Origin: Streptomyces sp. cg36
GTDB taxonomy: Bacteria > Actinomycetota > Actinomycetes > Streptomycetales > Streptomycetaceae
Length of the DNA: 64,000 nt
Direction: 5' to 3'
Assembly (NCBI RefSeq): GCF_041080675.1
Contig: NZ_CP163520.1
Location: 3,162,001-3,226,000, forward strand
Part shown: in pieces, positions 34,796-43,600 of the stretch
How the letters are laid out: the number at the start of each line of letters is the position of its first letter
Numbering within the stretch: position 1 is the stretch's first letter
Made by a program: the position numbers and the translations under genes
Notes under the pieces: generated by a model
What the model saw: the letters and a program-made list of their open reading frames with translations, nothing else
Told to the model about the DNA's origin: nothing
Databases searched by the model: none

Positions 34796-37072
34796 CTACT
34801 CCCAACCCAGGTAGGCGGCGGCGTCCGCCCTCGACGAGGTGTAGGACTGCTTGGCCTCGCGACGCATCGCCTGCCACGCGTCCCAGTTCGGGTCGCCCTT
34901 GGTGTTCGTCTCGTCGTTGACGTCCACGTGGTGGTCCCTGGCCCAGCAGTCGATGTACGAGTAGGTCCCGGTGATGCCCGACGAGTACTGGTGGGTGTTC
35001 ATCTCCTGCGCCTTGGCCTGGGCGGTCGCGATGACGTCCTTCGACCACTCGTAGGTGGCCGCGTCGATGAGGCGCTGCGTCGTGTCGCCGAGGTAGGGAA
35101 GACCGGTCACCGGGGCGCCCGCGAAGTGGTAGGCGTACTTGGCCATGTCATTGGCCGCCTGGATCTTGCCGCTGCGCTCGTCGAAGATGACGTCGGATCC
35201 GATGGAGTTCATCGCGCCCATCACCGAGCCCATCTCGCTCGCCGGGTTCTTCCAGCGCTCGTAGCCCTCACCTCCCGTGTGCGGGGCGTTGGCCAACTGG
35301 TCCATCGCGTACTGCTGCTGGGTGTCGTAGAGCAGCGAGAACGTCTGGGAGTCCGACGAGGCGCCGCGCATCACCCGCATCAGGGTGCCCTTGCTGACCG
35401 TGATCCCCGCGTCGTCGCCCTGGGTCCAGATGCCGTCGAGACCGCCCGGGCTGCCGTACTTCGAGCCGCTCTCGGCCAGGATGTGATGCGTGTCCTGCAC
35501 GTAGTCGGCCAAGGCATGGCCGAGACTCTTCTGCATGTCGGCGTCGATCTTCTCGCCGCCGAGGCCCGCGTCGAGCGTCTTCAGCATGTCCTGCATGACC
35601 CGCGCCTGGGGCGCGGAGTGCGGGCCGGGCCGGTCGCCGCGCTCACCGTCCTGCAGGGGCGGATGGCCGGTGGTGGCCGCTTCCAGCGCCTGGCCGAGGC
35701 CCGCGCGGCTGGTCGGGTTGTCGTAGTCCACCGGCGCCGCGACACCCGTGGTGTACGAGTGGTTCGGCCAGTGGCGGGCGCCGTCGCCGCTGCCCACCAG
35801 GTATTTGAGGTGGTCGTTGTTCACGTGGTCGGCGCCCGTGCCGTTGCCGGCCGGGTCGAAGAACGCGGTGGCCGCGTCCGGGTTCTTGCTCATCACGCCG
35901 AGCAGCGTGTCGACCGGGTCCGGCTCGATGCCCTTGTAGTCCGCGCCCCACACCTTGAAGACGTTCTGGTCCTTCTTCTCGGCGGCGATCATCTGGTCGG
36001 CCAGCGCGTACAGGAACTGGTCGTCGTAGGGGGCGTCCGCATGGCCCATGAGGCTGGCCAGCACCTGGTAGCCGTGCAGCGGCCTCAGATCGTCCCCGTA
36101 GTTGTGGACCCCCGCCTTCTCCATCCCCTCCATCCAGTCCTTGTAGAACTTCCCGTCCGGACTGTTCAGCCACTGCTTGTACTTCTCCGACCCCGGCGGC
36201 GCCTCCGCGACCTTGCCCGGGACCGTCGTCGCCGTGGCCAGGGAGTTGGCGAAGCCGCGTTCCAGGGCCGCGTAGTCCTTGCCGTGGTCCTTGTCCGAGA
36301 GCGCCCAGTCGTTCACGTGCCGGGTGAACTGGATCGCCCCGTCCGGGCCCAGGCTCTGCAGCACGGTCTGGGTGAAGACCTTGTCGTGCTCGTTGTCCCG
36401 GAACAGCGACTCGGCCTCGGCCAGCTCCTCCGGGGTCAGCTTGTGGCCGTCGTTGACCTTGTCGGCCAGCTGGATCATCGCCTTGGCCTCGTAGAACTCC
36501 ACGTCGCCGCTGGCCTTGGCGTTGAAGCTGTTGGGCGCGCCGTCCAGCGGGTCCGTGTCGGCGCCGACCGCCTCCAGGGCGATCTTCACTCCCTGGTCCG
36601 CGTCGTTCATGGCGGACACCGCCTGGGCGATGTGCTGCGACCAGGAGCTCTCCACCTGGCGGAAGTCCGGGTCGTGCCGGATCGAGTTGGCCGCCTCCGC
36701 GCTGACCTTGCTGAAGTCGAAGGTCGCGCCGCCCGTCTCGGAGACCTTCATCCCCGCCTTGACGGCGTCGTCCCGCGCCGACTCCACGCGCTTCTTCAGG
36801 TCCACGAACTGGTCGTGGGCGTCGCGCAGCAGGGACGCGACGGCCTTGGCCTCGGTCTGGGCCGCGACGTACTGCGCGTGCGTGGTCGCGAAGTTGGGCC
36901 GCGAGTAGAGCGACGCCTCACCGGTCCAGGTGCCGTTCAGACTGACGCTCTGGACCTGGGCCCCGTACCGCTCCGCCAGCTTCTTGAGCTCGCCCGCCAT
37001 CTCGTCCCACTTGCCCGCGGCCGTGGAGAGCTGCGAGAAGTCGGTCTTCATGATCAGTTCGTAGGTCAGCAT
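34796..37072 (-). CDS. Large WXG100/LXG-like protein (DUF6571-type, tentative)
   Basis: This encodes 758 residues from the ATG at 37072 with Shine-Dalgarno GTAGGAG. Residues 1-120 are helical and resemble WXG100-type proteins (FSQLSTAAGKWDEMAGELKK, then NGTWTGEASLYSRPNF). The rest is helical with Trp/Asp-rich segments (DGKFYKDWMEGMEKAGVHNY, FKVWGADYKGIEPDPVDTLL) and an Asp-rich end (DRDHHVDVND-like). No signal peptide or known toxin motif is visible. I associate this architecture with DUF6571 proteins from memory and am not certain. No type VII secretion genes are in the window, so export would need a system elsewhere. Confidence 0.75.
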   Translation of the reverse strand: MLTYELIMKTDFSQLSTAAGKWDEMAGELKKLAERYGAQVQSVSLNGTWTGEASLYSRPNFATTHAQYVAAQTEAKAVASLLRDAHDQFVDLKKRVESARDDAVKAGMKVSETGGATFDFSKVSAEAANSIRHDPDFRQVESSWSQHIAQAVSAMNDADQGVKIALEAVGADTDPLDGAPNSFNAKASGDVEFYEAKAMIQLADKVNDGHKLTPEELAEAESLFRDNEHDKVFTQTVLQSLGPDGAIQFTRHVNDWALSDKDHGKDYAALERGFANSLATATTVPGKVAEAPPGSEKYKQWLNSPDGKFYKDWMEGMEKAGVHNYGDDLRPLHGYQVLASLMGHADAPYDDQFLYALADQMIAAEKKDQNVFKVWGADYKGIEPDPVDTLLGVMSKNPDAATAFFDPAGNGTGADHVNNDHLKYLVGSGDGARHWPNHSYTTGVAAPVDYDNPTSRAGLGQALEAATTGHPPLQDGERGDRPGPHSAPQARVMQDMLKTLDAGLGGEKIDADMQKSLGHALADYVQDTHHILAESGSKYGSPGGLDGIWTQGDDAGITVSKGTLMRVMRGASSDSQTFSLLYDTQQQYAMDQLANAPHTGGEGYERWKNPASEMGSVMGAMNSIGSDVIFDERSGKIQAANDMAKYAYHFAGAPVTGLPYLGDTTQRLIDAATYEWSKDVIATAQAKAQEMNTHQYSSGITGTYSYIDCWARDHHVDVNDETNTKGDPNWDAWQAMRREAKQSYTSSRADAAAYLGWE

Positions 37073-37082
37073 GGCGGGGCTC

Positions 37083-37538
37083 CTACGGCTGGACCGGCGG
37101 CGGCGAGATCTGGTTGAGCGAGGACGGTCTGAGCACACTGAAGTCGTTGCCCACGCCGATGTCGTTGTTCCGGAACAGGTTCGACGTGCCGCGCAGCGCG
37201 GCCTTCTCCCCGGCCAGCCGGCCCAGTAACGCGGTGACCGACTTGCCCCAGTTCTCCTGTGCCTTCGTCAGCCCCGCCGCCGCGGCCCAGCCCGCGAGCG
37301 CCTTGGCCGCCGTCGCGTTCGTCTCGTCCGTCCAGGCCCCGGCCTTCTTCGTGTTGGGCTCGAAGTCGGTCTCGATGTCATTGGCGGCGGCCGTCTTGCG
37401 CGCGGGGCTGGAGTTCAGGTCCTTGTCGCCGCCCGGCGACGGCGGGAACGGCCCGTCGTAGGCCCCGTCCAGCCGCATGCTCCCCGGCTGCCGTGCGGCA
37501 GCCGCCTTGCTCGACGCCCACTCCTCGTCAAAGCCCAT
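37083..37538 (-). CDS. Small WXG100-like helical protein with a TTA codon
   Basis: This encodes 151 residues from the ATG at 37538 (GAGGGA upstream). The N-terminal half is polar and low-complexity. Residues about 80-125 are an Ala-rich helical hairpin with Trp (LAGWAAAAGLTKAQENWGKS), like one arm of WXG100 proteins. The end is Pro-rich. It lies 10 bp upstream of the 758-residue protein and opens the operon. The codon at 37227-37229 (plus-strand TAA) is TTA for Leu in SVTALLGRL, so the first gene of the cassette should need the bldA tRNA. Function is unknown. Confidence 0.75.
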   Translation of the reverse strand: MGFDEEWASSKAAAARQPGSMRLDGAYDGPFPPSPGGDKDLNSSPARKTAAANDIETDFEPNTKKAGAWTDETNATAAKALAGWAAAAGLTKAQENWGKSVTALLGRLAGEKAALRGTSNLFRNNDIGVGNDFSVLRPSSLNQISPPPVQP

Positions 37539-37738
37539 GGACGGTCCCTCCCCCGTGTCCGACGATCTTTTCGCATCGTAACCACCGTGCAAGGAGCGCA
37601 CGTCGGGTTTTGACGCCGTCCTGACAAACCTGGTTCCCGAGCCGCCCGGCCCCCGGCCCGACCGCGACCGGAGCCGGGCCCGACCGCGACCGCACCCCCG
37701 TGTCGCCCCGGTGTCTCACCCGGCCCGCCCGATCCCCC

Positions 37739-38440
37739 TCAGACCAGCCGTCGCGCCGTCGCCCACCGCGTCAGCTCGTGCCGGTTGGAGAGCTGGAGCT
37801 TGCGCAGGACCGCCGAGACGTGCGACTCCACCGTCTTCACCGAGATGAAGAGCTGCTTGGCGATCTCCTTGTACGCGTAGCCGCGCGCGATCAGCCGCAG
37901 CACCTCCCGCTCGCGCTGGGTGAGCCGGTCCAGGTCCTCGTCGACCGGGGGCGCGTCCGTGGACGCGAAGGCGTCCAGGACGAAGCCCGCGAGCCGCGGC
38001 GAGAACACCGCGTCGCCGTCCTGCACCCGGAAGATCGAGTCGACCAGATCGGTGCCGGTGATCGTCTTGGTCACATAGCCGCGCGCACCGCCCCGGATCA
38101 CCCCGATCACGTCCTCCGCCGCGTCCGACACGGACAGCGCGAGGAAGCGCACCGGCCGCTCGGCGTCGGCCATCAACGGGGCCGAGCGCCGCAGGACTTC
38201 CACCCCGCCGCCGCCCGGGAGGTGCACGTCGAGCAGCACGACCTCCGGCCGGGTCGCCGTGATCACGGTGATCGCCTGGTCGACGTCGGCGGCCTCGCCC
38301 ACCACCTCGACACCGGTCTCCTCGGTGCGGCCGATCTCGGCCTGGACCCCGGTGCGGAACATCCGGTGGTCGTCGACCAGGACGACCCGTACCCGCCGCT
38401 CGGCGCCGCCCCCGGCTCCCTGGGTCTGCTCCGTCGTCAT
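37739..38440 (-). CDS. LuxR/NarL-family response regulator paired with a PspC histidine kinase
   Basis: This encodes 233 residues. The receiver domain has the acidic pair VVLVDDHRMF, the phosphoacceptor Asp in VVLLDVHLPGGGG and the Lys in GYVTKTITG. The C-terminal LuxR helix-turn-helix is typical: LTQREREVLRLIARGYAYKE, then IAKQLFISVKTVESHVSAVL. It overlaps the kinase gene by 4 bp (ATGA). Likely targets are the divergent PspC gene and its own operon, where 11-bp-spaced TCAGGG repeats lie. Confidence 0.93.
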   Translation of the reverse strand: MTTEQTQGAGGGAERRVRVVLVDDHRMFRTGVQAEIGRTEETGVEVVGEAADVDQAITVITATRPEVVLLDVHLPGGGGVEVLRRSAPLMADAERPVRFLALSVSDAAEDVIGVIRGGARGYVTKTITGTDLVDSIFRVQDGDAVFSPRLAGFVLDAFASTDAPPVDEDLDRLTQREREVLRLIARGYAYKEIAKQLFISVKTVESHVSAVLRKLQLSNRHELTRWATARRLV

Positions 38441-39714
38441 CCGTCCGCCCTCTCCATCTCCAGCTCGACCTCGGTGCCCCCGCCGGGCACCGGACGCAGC
38501 CGCGCCGTTCCACCGTTGCGCTGCATCCGGCCGATGATCGATTCTCGTACGCCCATGCGGTCGTCCGGTACCGCGTCCAGGTCGAAGCCGGGGCCCCGGT
38601 CCCGCACCGACACGAAGACCGTGCGGCCCTCGACCTCCGCGTAGACCTGGACGGCGCCGCCCTCGCCACCGTACTTGGCAGCGTTGACCATCGCCTCGCG
38701 CGCGGCCTGCATCTGTGCCGACAGCCGGTCGTCGAGCGGGCAGTCGCCCACCACCACGACCTCCAGCGGCACCCCGTGCTTGTCCTCGACCTCGGCGGCG
38801 GCCTTCTTCACCGCCTCCGCCAGGGTCTGCGGTTCCTCCTCCTCGTCCTTGCCGCGGCCCTCCGGCTTGTAGAGCCAGGCGCGCAGCTCCCGCTCCTGGG
38901 CCCGCGCGAGCCGGCGCACCTCCCCCACGTTCTCCGCGTTGCGCTGGATCAGCGTGAGGGTGTGGAGCACCGAGTCGTGGACGTGGGCGGCCACTTCGGC
39001 GCGCTCCTGGGCCCGGATGCGCATCAGCCGCTCCTCGGAGAGGTCCTGGGTCATCCGCACCAGATAGGGGCCCGCCAGCAGGGCTATGCCCGCGATGACG
39101 GCGAGCGCGGCCGTGAGCACATTGCCGAGCTGGGCGGCCGAGCCGCGCACCACCACGAACCCCGTGAAGCCCGCGCCGACCAGCGCCACCCCGGCCAGTC
39201 CCCGGGCCAGCGGCAGCAGCCTGCTCCGCCGGGCGCCCTCGGTCCAGCGGGCCCGCCGGGCGTTGTCCGCCTGCCGCCACACCAGGATCACACCGGCGCC
39301 GACCAGCAGCGTCGGCCAGATGTAGGGACTGGCCCAGCCGCCCACGTCCACCTTGGTGGCGAAGACGGCCGCGCCTATGCACAGCGCGATCAGGGCGACG
39401 ATCTGGCCTTTGTCCGGCTTGCGCAGCCTGCGCCGGCCGTCCGCGCTGACCTCGAACGCCGAGCGCGGCTCCGCCGTGCCGCCCAGGCCCAGCGGGACCA
39501 CGAACCAGAACACCGCGTAGAGCAGGGCCCCCAGGCCGTCGACCCCGAACAGGACGAGGAAGACGATCCGCACCCACACCACGGGCAGCCCGAGGTGTCC
39601 GGCGAGGCCGCGCGCCACGCCACCGAGCATCCGCCCCTCGGCCGAGCGGTAGAGCTTGCGCACGGGGGGTTCGTCGGCCTCGGGAGGCGCGGTTCGGGAA
39701 GCGGCGACTGGCAT
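38437..39714 (-). CDS. PspC-domain sensor histidine kinase (HisKA_3 type)
   Basis: This encodes 425 residues from the ATG at 39714. A PspC domain comes first (LYRSAEGRMLGGVARGLAGH plus its membrane helix LGALLYAVFWFVVPLGL). Four further helices follow (for example IVALIALCIGAAVFATKV). The DHp helix is HisKA_3 type with His in AEVAAHVHDSVLHTLTLI. The ATPase shows an N box (REAMVNAAKYGGEGG) and G boxes (RDRGPGFDLDAV, PGGGTEVELEM). PspC domains sense envelope stress. Signal: membrane state, by family inference. Confidence 0.93.
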   Translation of the reverse strand: MPVAASRTAPPEADEPPVRKLYRSAEGRMLGGVARGLAGHLGLPVVWVRIVFLVLFGVDGLGALLYAVFWFVVPLGLGGTAEPRSAFEVSADGRRRLRKPDKGQIVALIALCIGAAVFATKVDVGGWASPYIWPTLLVGAGVILVWRQADNARRARWTEGARRSRLLPLARGLAGVALVGAGFTGFVVVRGSAAQLGNVLTAALAVIAGIALLAGPYLVRMTQDLSEERLMRIRAQERAEVAAHVHDSVLHTLTLIQRNAENVGEVRRLARAQERELRAWLYKPEGRGKDEEEEPQTLAEAVKKAAAEVEDKHGVPLEVVVVGDCPLDDRLSAQMQAAREAMVNAAKYGGEGGAVQVYAEVEGRTVFVSVRDRGPGFDLDAVPDDRMGVRESIIGRMQRNGGTARLRPVPGGGTEVELEMERADG

Positions 39715-40040
39715 GCACCGATCGTCACACGTCCGAACGGGTGCGGGCATCAGGGTAAGCCCCGAGGACGTCCCCGATCCGTGATCCCCGCGCGGGGGAG
39801 GCCCGCTCCCCCGCGCGAGGGAGACGCCCCGCCGGATCGTCCGGCTCGGTCGGCCGCACCGGGCCGCTCCCCCGCGCGAGGGAGACCCCCTCCCCGTTCC
39901 CGGGGAGACCCGCTCCCCCGCCGGTCGGCCCGGTTCCCCCCGTCAGGGGGAGGCCCCGGCCCCCGCATCAGGGCAATCTCAGGGAGAGGCCAGGGTCGGG
40001 GCGGGTGCCGGAGGCCCGCGGCGGCCGTCACCATGGACTC
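39715..40040. promoter_or_regulatory. Divergent PspC-kinase/PspC intergenic region with two repeat classes
   Basis: This 326-bp region holds a 21-bp perfect direct repeat beginning GCTCCCCCGCGCGAGG (39805-39825 and 39866-39886), plus degenerate third and fourth copies towards 39920-39955. Closer to the plus gene, TCAGGG occurs twice 11 bp apart (39968-39973, 39979-39984). One further TCAGGG lies at 39750-39755 close to the kinase gene. One-turn-spaced direct repeats suit a NarL/LuxR regulator, so these are candidate sites for the 37739-38440 regulator. Confidence 0.4.
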
Positions 40041-41384
40041 ATGACTCAGCCGACCGAGACCCCCGTCGCGCCGCCGGACCAGGCGGCCACCGCGCCCCAG
40101 CTGCGCCGCAGTGGCCGCAACAAGGTGATCGGCGGCGTGTGCGGCGGGCTCGGGCGGTACTGCGACATCGACCCGGTGATCTTCCGGATCGCGCTGGGCG
40201 TGCTGACCGTCATCAGCGGGCTCGGGCTGGTCTTCTACGGCTTCGCGTGGCTGCTGCTGCCGCTGGACGGCGAGGAGGAGAACGAGGGGCGGCGGCTGCT
40301 CACCGGGCGGGTGGAGGGCCCCGCGCTGGCGGCGGTGCTGATGGCGCTCGCGGGCTGCGGCATCTTCCTGTCCACGCTGAACAACGGCTCGGTGATGGCC
40401 TTCGCGGGCCAGCTGGCCCTGGCGGTGGCGGGCGTGGCCGTCTGGTCCCAGCGCCGCTCGGTCGCGCCCGCCGACGCCGTACCGGACCCGGCGGCCGACG
40501 GGACCGCCCCCGGCGCCGCCCCCCAGACCCTGGTCCTCGGGGACGCGCCGCCCGAGACCAAGGCGCCGCCCACCCCGGCCTCGCCCTCCTGGTGGCGCGA
40601 CCCGATCGTCAAGGACGGCACCACGGGCCCGGTCGGCACCGGCTATCTGTGGGGCGCCGAGGACGCCGACCCGGTGCCGCCCGCCGGAGCCCGCGAGCGG
40701 GACCCCAAGGCGGCGGCCCGCGCCGGGAAGGCGGCCGACCGGGCCACCCGGGGGCCGCGGCCGATCGGCGGGCTCGTCTTCCTGCTGGCGCTGCTCGCGG
40801 GCGGCATCGCCACCTCGGTGGGCTGGGACCACCGGCCGCTGGGCACCACGCTCCAGATCGGGCTGACCGCCGCGCTGGCCGTGTTCGGCCTGGGCCTGGT
40901 GATCAGCGCGTTCGTGGGCCGCACCGGGTTCGGGACGCTGTTCGCGGCGGTGGCGACGGCGGCCCTGCTCGCCGGGGCCTCGGCGCTGCCCAAGACCATC
41001 GACACGCACTGGACCAGGACGGACTGGACGCCCACCGCCGTCACCGCCGTACAGCCGTCGTACGCGCTGGGCACCGGTGAGGGCACGCTCGATCTGACCC
41101 GGGTCGCGGTGCCCGCCGGGCAGAGCGTGAGCACGCGCGCGGAGGTGGCGGCGGGGCGGCTCAGGGTCGTCGTGCCCGAGGACGTCACGGTGAAGGCGCG
41201 CATCAGCGTGGGCCTCGGTGATGTGCAGCTGCCCAGCGAAGCCCCCGAGGACATCGACATCCACCCCGACCAGAAGCGGACCGTGACCCTCTTCCCGCCC
41301 GCCGGAGTCACCCCGTCCGGCACCCTCGATCTCGAACTGCACGTCTCGCTCGGTCAGGTGGAGGTGGCCCGTGCCGCGTCATGA
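40041..41384 (+). CDS. PspC domain membrane protein
   Basis: This encodes 447 residues from the ATG at 40041. The PspC domain is at residues about 20-75 (RRSGRNKVIGGVCGGLGRYC, then VIFRIALGVLTVISGLGLVF). It has several more helices (GGLVFLLALLAGGIATSVGW) and a C-terminal beta domain resembling the DUF2154/LiaF-type toast rack (GTLDLTRVAVPAGQSVSTRA, VVVPEDVTVKARISVGLGDV). LiaF-like domains pair with LiaRS-type stress systems, which fits the divergent kinase/regulator pair. It likely senses or modulates envelope stress. No clear Shine-Dalgarno is seen before this ATG. Confidence 0.9.
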   Translation: MTQPTETPVAPPDQAATAPQLRRSGRNKVIGGVCGGLGRYCDIDPVIFRIALGVLTVISGLGLVFYGFAWLLLPLDGEEENEGRRLLTGRVEGPALAAVLMALAGCGIFLSTLNNGSVMAFAGQLALAVAGVAVWSQRRSVAPADAVPDPAADGTAPGAAPQTLVLGDAPPETKAPPTPASPSWWRDPIVKDGTTGPVGTGYLWGAEDADPVPPAGARERDPKAAARAGKAADRATRGPRPIGGLVFLLALLAGGIATSVGWDHRPLGTTLQIGLTAALAVFGLGLVISAFVGRTGFGTLFAAVATAALLAGASALPKTIDTHWTRTDWTPTAVTAVQPSYALGTGEGTLDLTRVAVPAGQSVSTRAEVAAGRLRVVVPEDVTVKARISVGLGDVQLPSEAPEDIDIHPDQKRTVTLFPPAGVTPSGTLDLELHVSLGQVEVARAAS

Positions 41385-41637
41385 GTTCCGGCCCGGACGG
41401 CTGGTCGCGGGCACCGCGGCGCTCGTCACCGCCGCCCTCTTCGCGGGCGACGCGGCGGACGCCTGGCACACGCCCTGGTACGTGGTGATCCCGACGATGT
41501 GCGCCGGTCTCGCCCTGGCGGGCCTCGCCAGCTGGATCGCCTACGGGGTGCGCAGACGGCGGCGCGCCGCGAGCCAGGCGTCGGCGGAGAGCAGCGGCGT
41601 CCCGGCCAGCACCAGCGGCAGCCAGGCCATCAAGTAG
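41371..41637 (+). CDS. Small membrane protein behind the PspC gene
   Basis: This encodes 88 residues from GTG at 41371, overlapping the PspC stop by 14 bp, with a good Shine-Dalgarno (GGTGGAGG, 6 nt upstream). Two hydrophobic segments (LVAGTAALVTAALFAGDAAD; VVIPTMCAGLALAGLASWIA) are followed by an Arg-rich turn and a Ser/Gln tail. Its last 97 bp overlap the end of the convergent DoxX gene, which makes the exact C-terminus notable. Function unknown; it is likely part of the PspC operon. Confidence 0.7.
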   Translation: MPRHEFRPGRLVAGTAALVTAALFAGDAADAWHTPWYVVIPTMCAGLALAGLASWIAYGVRRRRRAASQASAESSGVPASTSGSQAIK

Positions 41638-42062
41638 GCGAGGTCGTTCCCGTAGTAGTACGGGGTGGTGGCCCAGCTGACGGTCAGCCAGAGGCTGAGC
41701 GAGATCAGGGCGCCACCGGCCGCGGCGAGCCGCCCGAAGAGGCCGACGAGGATCCCGAGTCCGACGGCGATCTCGCCGAGGGCGATGGCGTACCCGAAGC
41801 CGACCGGGGCCTTGAGGGCGAGGTCGACGAGGGCGGGGATCGCGGCGCTGTCGCGCACCGAGTGCATCAGCTCCCCGATCGAGCCGCTGCCGCTCGCCTT
41901 GAGGGTGGTGGTGCCGCCGGTGAGCTTGTCGAACCCGGCGTAGACGAAGGTGACGCCGAGGAAGACGCGCAGCGGCAGCAGCGCGTACTTGCCCGCGGTG
42001 GCCCGCAGCCCCGCCGTGGTGGCCGTCCCGCCTCGCGTCCGGGTGAGATTTCCGTGTGCCAT
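41541..42062 (-). CDS. DoxX family membrane protein
   Basis: This encodes 173 residues. The DoxX signature is present: LLPLRVFLGVTFVYAGFDKL near residue 30, followed by VGFGYAIALGEIAVGLGILV and LISLSLWLTVSWATTPYYYG. Four membrane helices are predicted. DoxX proteins associate with oxidoreductases and thiol/oxidative stress complexes in mycobacteria, but the role here is open. Its 3' end overlaps the convergent small membrane gene. Confidence 0.9.
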   Translation of the reverse strand: MAHGNLTRTRGGTATTAGLRATAGKYALLPLRVFLGVTFVYAGFDKLTGGTTTLKASGSGSIGELMHSVRDSAAIPALVDLALKAPVGFGYAIALGEIAVGLGILVGLFGRLAAAGGALISLSLWLTVSWATTPYYYGNDLAYLMAWLPLVLAGTPLLSADAWLAARRRLRTP

Positions 42063-42232
42063 CGCCGATCCCGCCTTCCGTGTCCCCTGTCACCAGACCA
42101 TACGTACGGGAGGTACAGGCGGCTCAACCGGTTCACGTGTCAACTTCCCGTCGCGGCGGGCGGCGGGCGCGGGGGGGGCGAGGTTCCGGCCCTGCGGTCG
42201 GCGGGCGCGCGGGCGTCCGGGCGCGGGGCGGG

Positions 42233-43480
42233 TCAGTCCGTGACGACGTCGATGGCGACCCGGTTGGTCTCGACGCCCGCCGCCGTGACCACCCGCACCT
42301 CGACCCGGCCGGGCTCGACGTCCACCGGCACCGGCACGGTGAGCACGGTGTCGCTGGGGTTGGCGAAGCCGCCGGTGACCGGGATCAGCGGGACGTGGAC
42401 GTGGACCGCCCCGATCCGTACGACCATCCGGGCGAGCCGGTCCGGGGTGCCCGCGCCGGGCGGGACGAACCCGGCGCCCCGGATCTCGATGTCGTCGCCG
42501 GTGCGGATCGGCGCGTCCAGGTCGCCCGCCTCGCGCGCCCGGACCACCGAGAGGACCACGGGCCGCCCGCCCTCGGCGTACTTCCCGGCGAGATAGGTGA
42601 CGGACGAGACCGCCACGAGCAGGGCCAGCGCCCACGGCAGGTCGGGCAGCTGCTCGGGCCGCCGGGCCAGCCGTACGGCGGCGAACAGCACGGCGACGCC
42701 GGAGACCAGGACGTACTGCACATCGGCGAAGCTGCCGCGCCCGGCGTCGTCGGTGAGCAGGTCGGCGGCGCGCGGGCGCTCCGCGCGCACCTTCTGCAGC
42801 CGCTGCCCCGCCACCCGGACGACCACCACCCGGCGCACCACCACGGCGACCGCGCCGACGAGCGCGACCACCGACAGGAGCCCGTCGCCGCGCGCCAGCC
42901 GCAGCCCGGAGATCAGCGCCTCGCGCTCTTCGGCGCCGGACGCCCCGGCCAGCCGCAGCGAGAGGACGAGGACCGCGAAGACGACGAGCAGCAGCCAGGC
43001 GGCGGCCACCGCGCGCGAGGTGGAGAGCCGGTTGTCCTCGCCGACCACGGGCGCGAGCAGCCCGCCGCGCGCCCGGTGCAGCCATCCCGCGCCGGTGAGC
43101 GCTCCCGCCACGAGGAGCGCGGCCAGCAGTCCGGCGGTCCTGGCGGAGGTCCAGCCGGTGCCGATGGCGGTGGACGCCTCGGCCAGGGCGAGCGTGCCGA
43201 CGCTCCCCCACACCAGGACGAGGGTGGCCCGCCAGACCGCTGCGGGCCATGCCTGACCGGCCTCCCGGCCGTGTTCGGCGAGGGCCCGGGCGGACTGGGT
43301 GAGCTCGTCCGACACCCACTGCCGGGAGGCTCCGGCGGAGTGCGCGACGGCGGCGGGCAGCCCTTCCCCGGCGGCGAAGCCGTCCCGTTTGGCCAGGAAC
43401 GCCGCCACCGCGCGCCGGTGGCCGTCCCGCGCCCCGGGGCCGCAGTCACCACCGCATTGCCGAGCCTCCTGCACCGCCAC
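42233..43480 (-). CDS. Polytopic membrane protein with C-terminal beta domain, unknown function
   Basis: This encodes 415 residues from GTG at 43480. The N-terminal 90 residues are cytoplasmic and Ala-rich. About five or six hydrophobic segments follow (ATLVLVWGSVGTLALAEA, TAGLLAALLVAGALTGAGWL, AVAAAWLLLVVFAVLVLSLR, LLSVVALVGAVAVVVRRVVV, YVLVSGVAVLFAAVRLA). The C-terminal 100 residues are beta-rich (GDDIEIRGAGFVPPGAGTPD, VPVPVDVEPGRVEVRVVTAA) and resemble an IPT/TIG-like module. It is a conserved-looking protein that I cannot name. Confidence 0.75.
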   Translation of the reverse strand: MAVQEARQCGGDCGPGARDGHRRAVAAFLAKRDGFAAGEGLPAAVAHSAGASRQWVSDELTQSARALAEHGREAGQAWPAAVWRATLVLVWGSVGTLALAEASTAIGTGWTSARTAGLLAALLVAGALTGAGWLHRARGGLLAPVVGEDNRLSTSRAVAAAWLLLVVFAVLVLSLRLAGASGAEEREALISGLRLARGDGLLSVVALVGAVAVVVRRVVVVRVAGQRLQKVRAERPRAADLLTDDAGRGSFADVQYVLVSGVAVLFAAVRLARRPEQLPDLPWALALLVAVSSVTYLAGKYAEGGRPVVLSVVRAREAGDLDAPIRTGDDIEIRGAGFVPPGAGTPDRLARMVVRIGAVHVHVPLIPVTGGFANPSDTVLTVPVPVDVEPGRVEVRVVTAAGVETNRVAIDVVTD

Positions 43481-43600
43481 GGAATTCTCGCCCTTCGCTC
43501 AAGTCATGTCAGCTGACTGCGCATTGTGCCGTACGCGGGGCTCCGCCCGGCGGGCAGGGGGACGCGGCGGGAGTGATTGACGCACCATCAAATTGACGTA

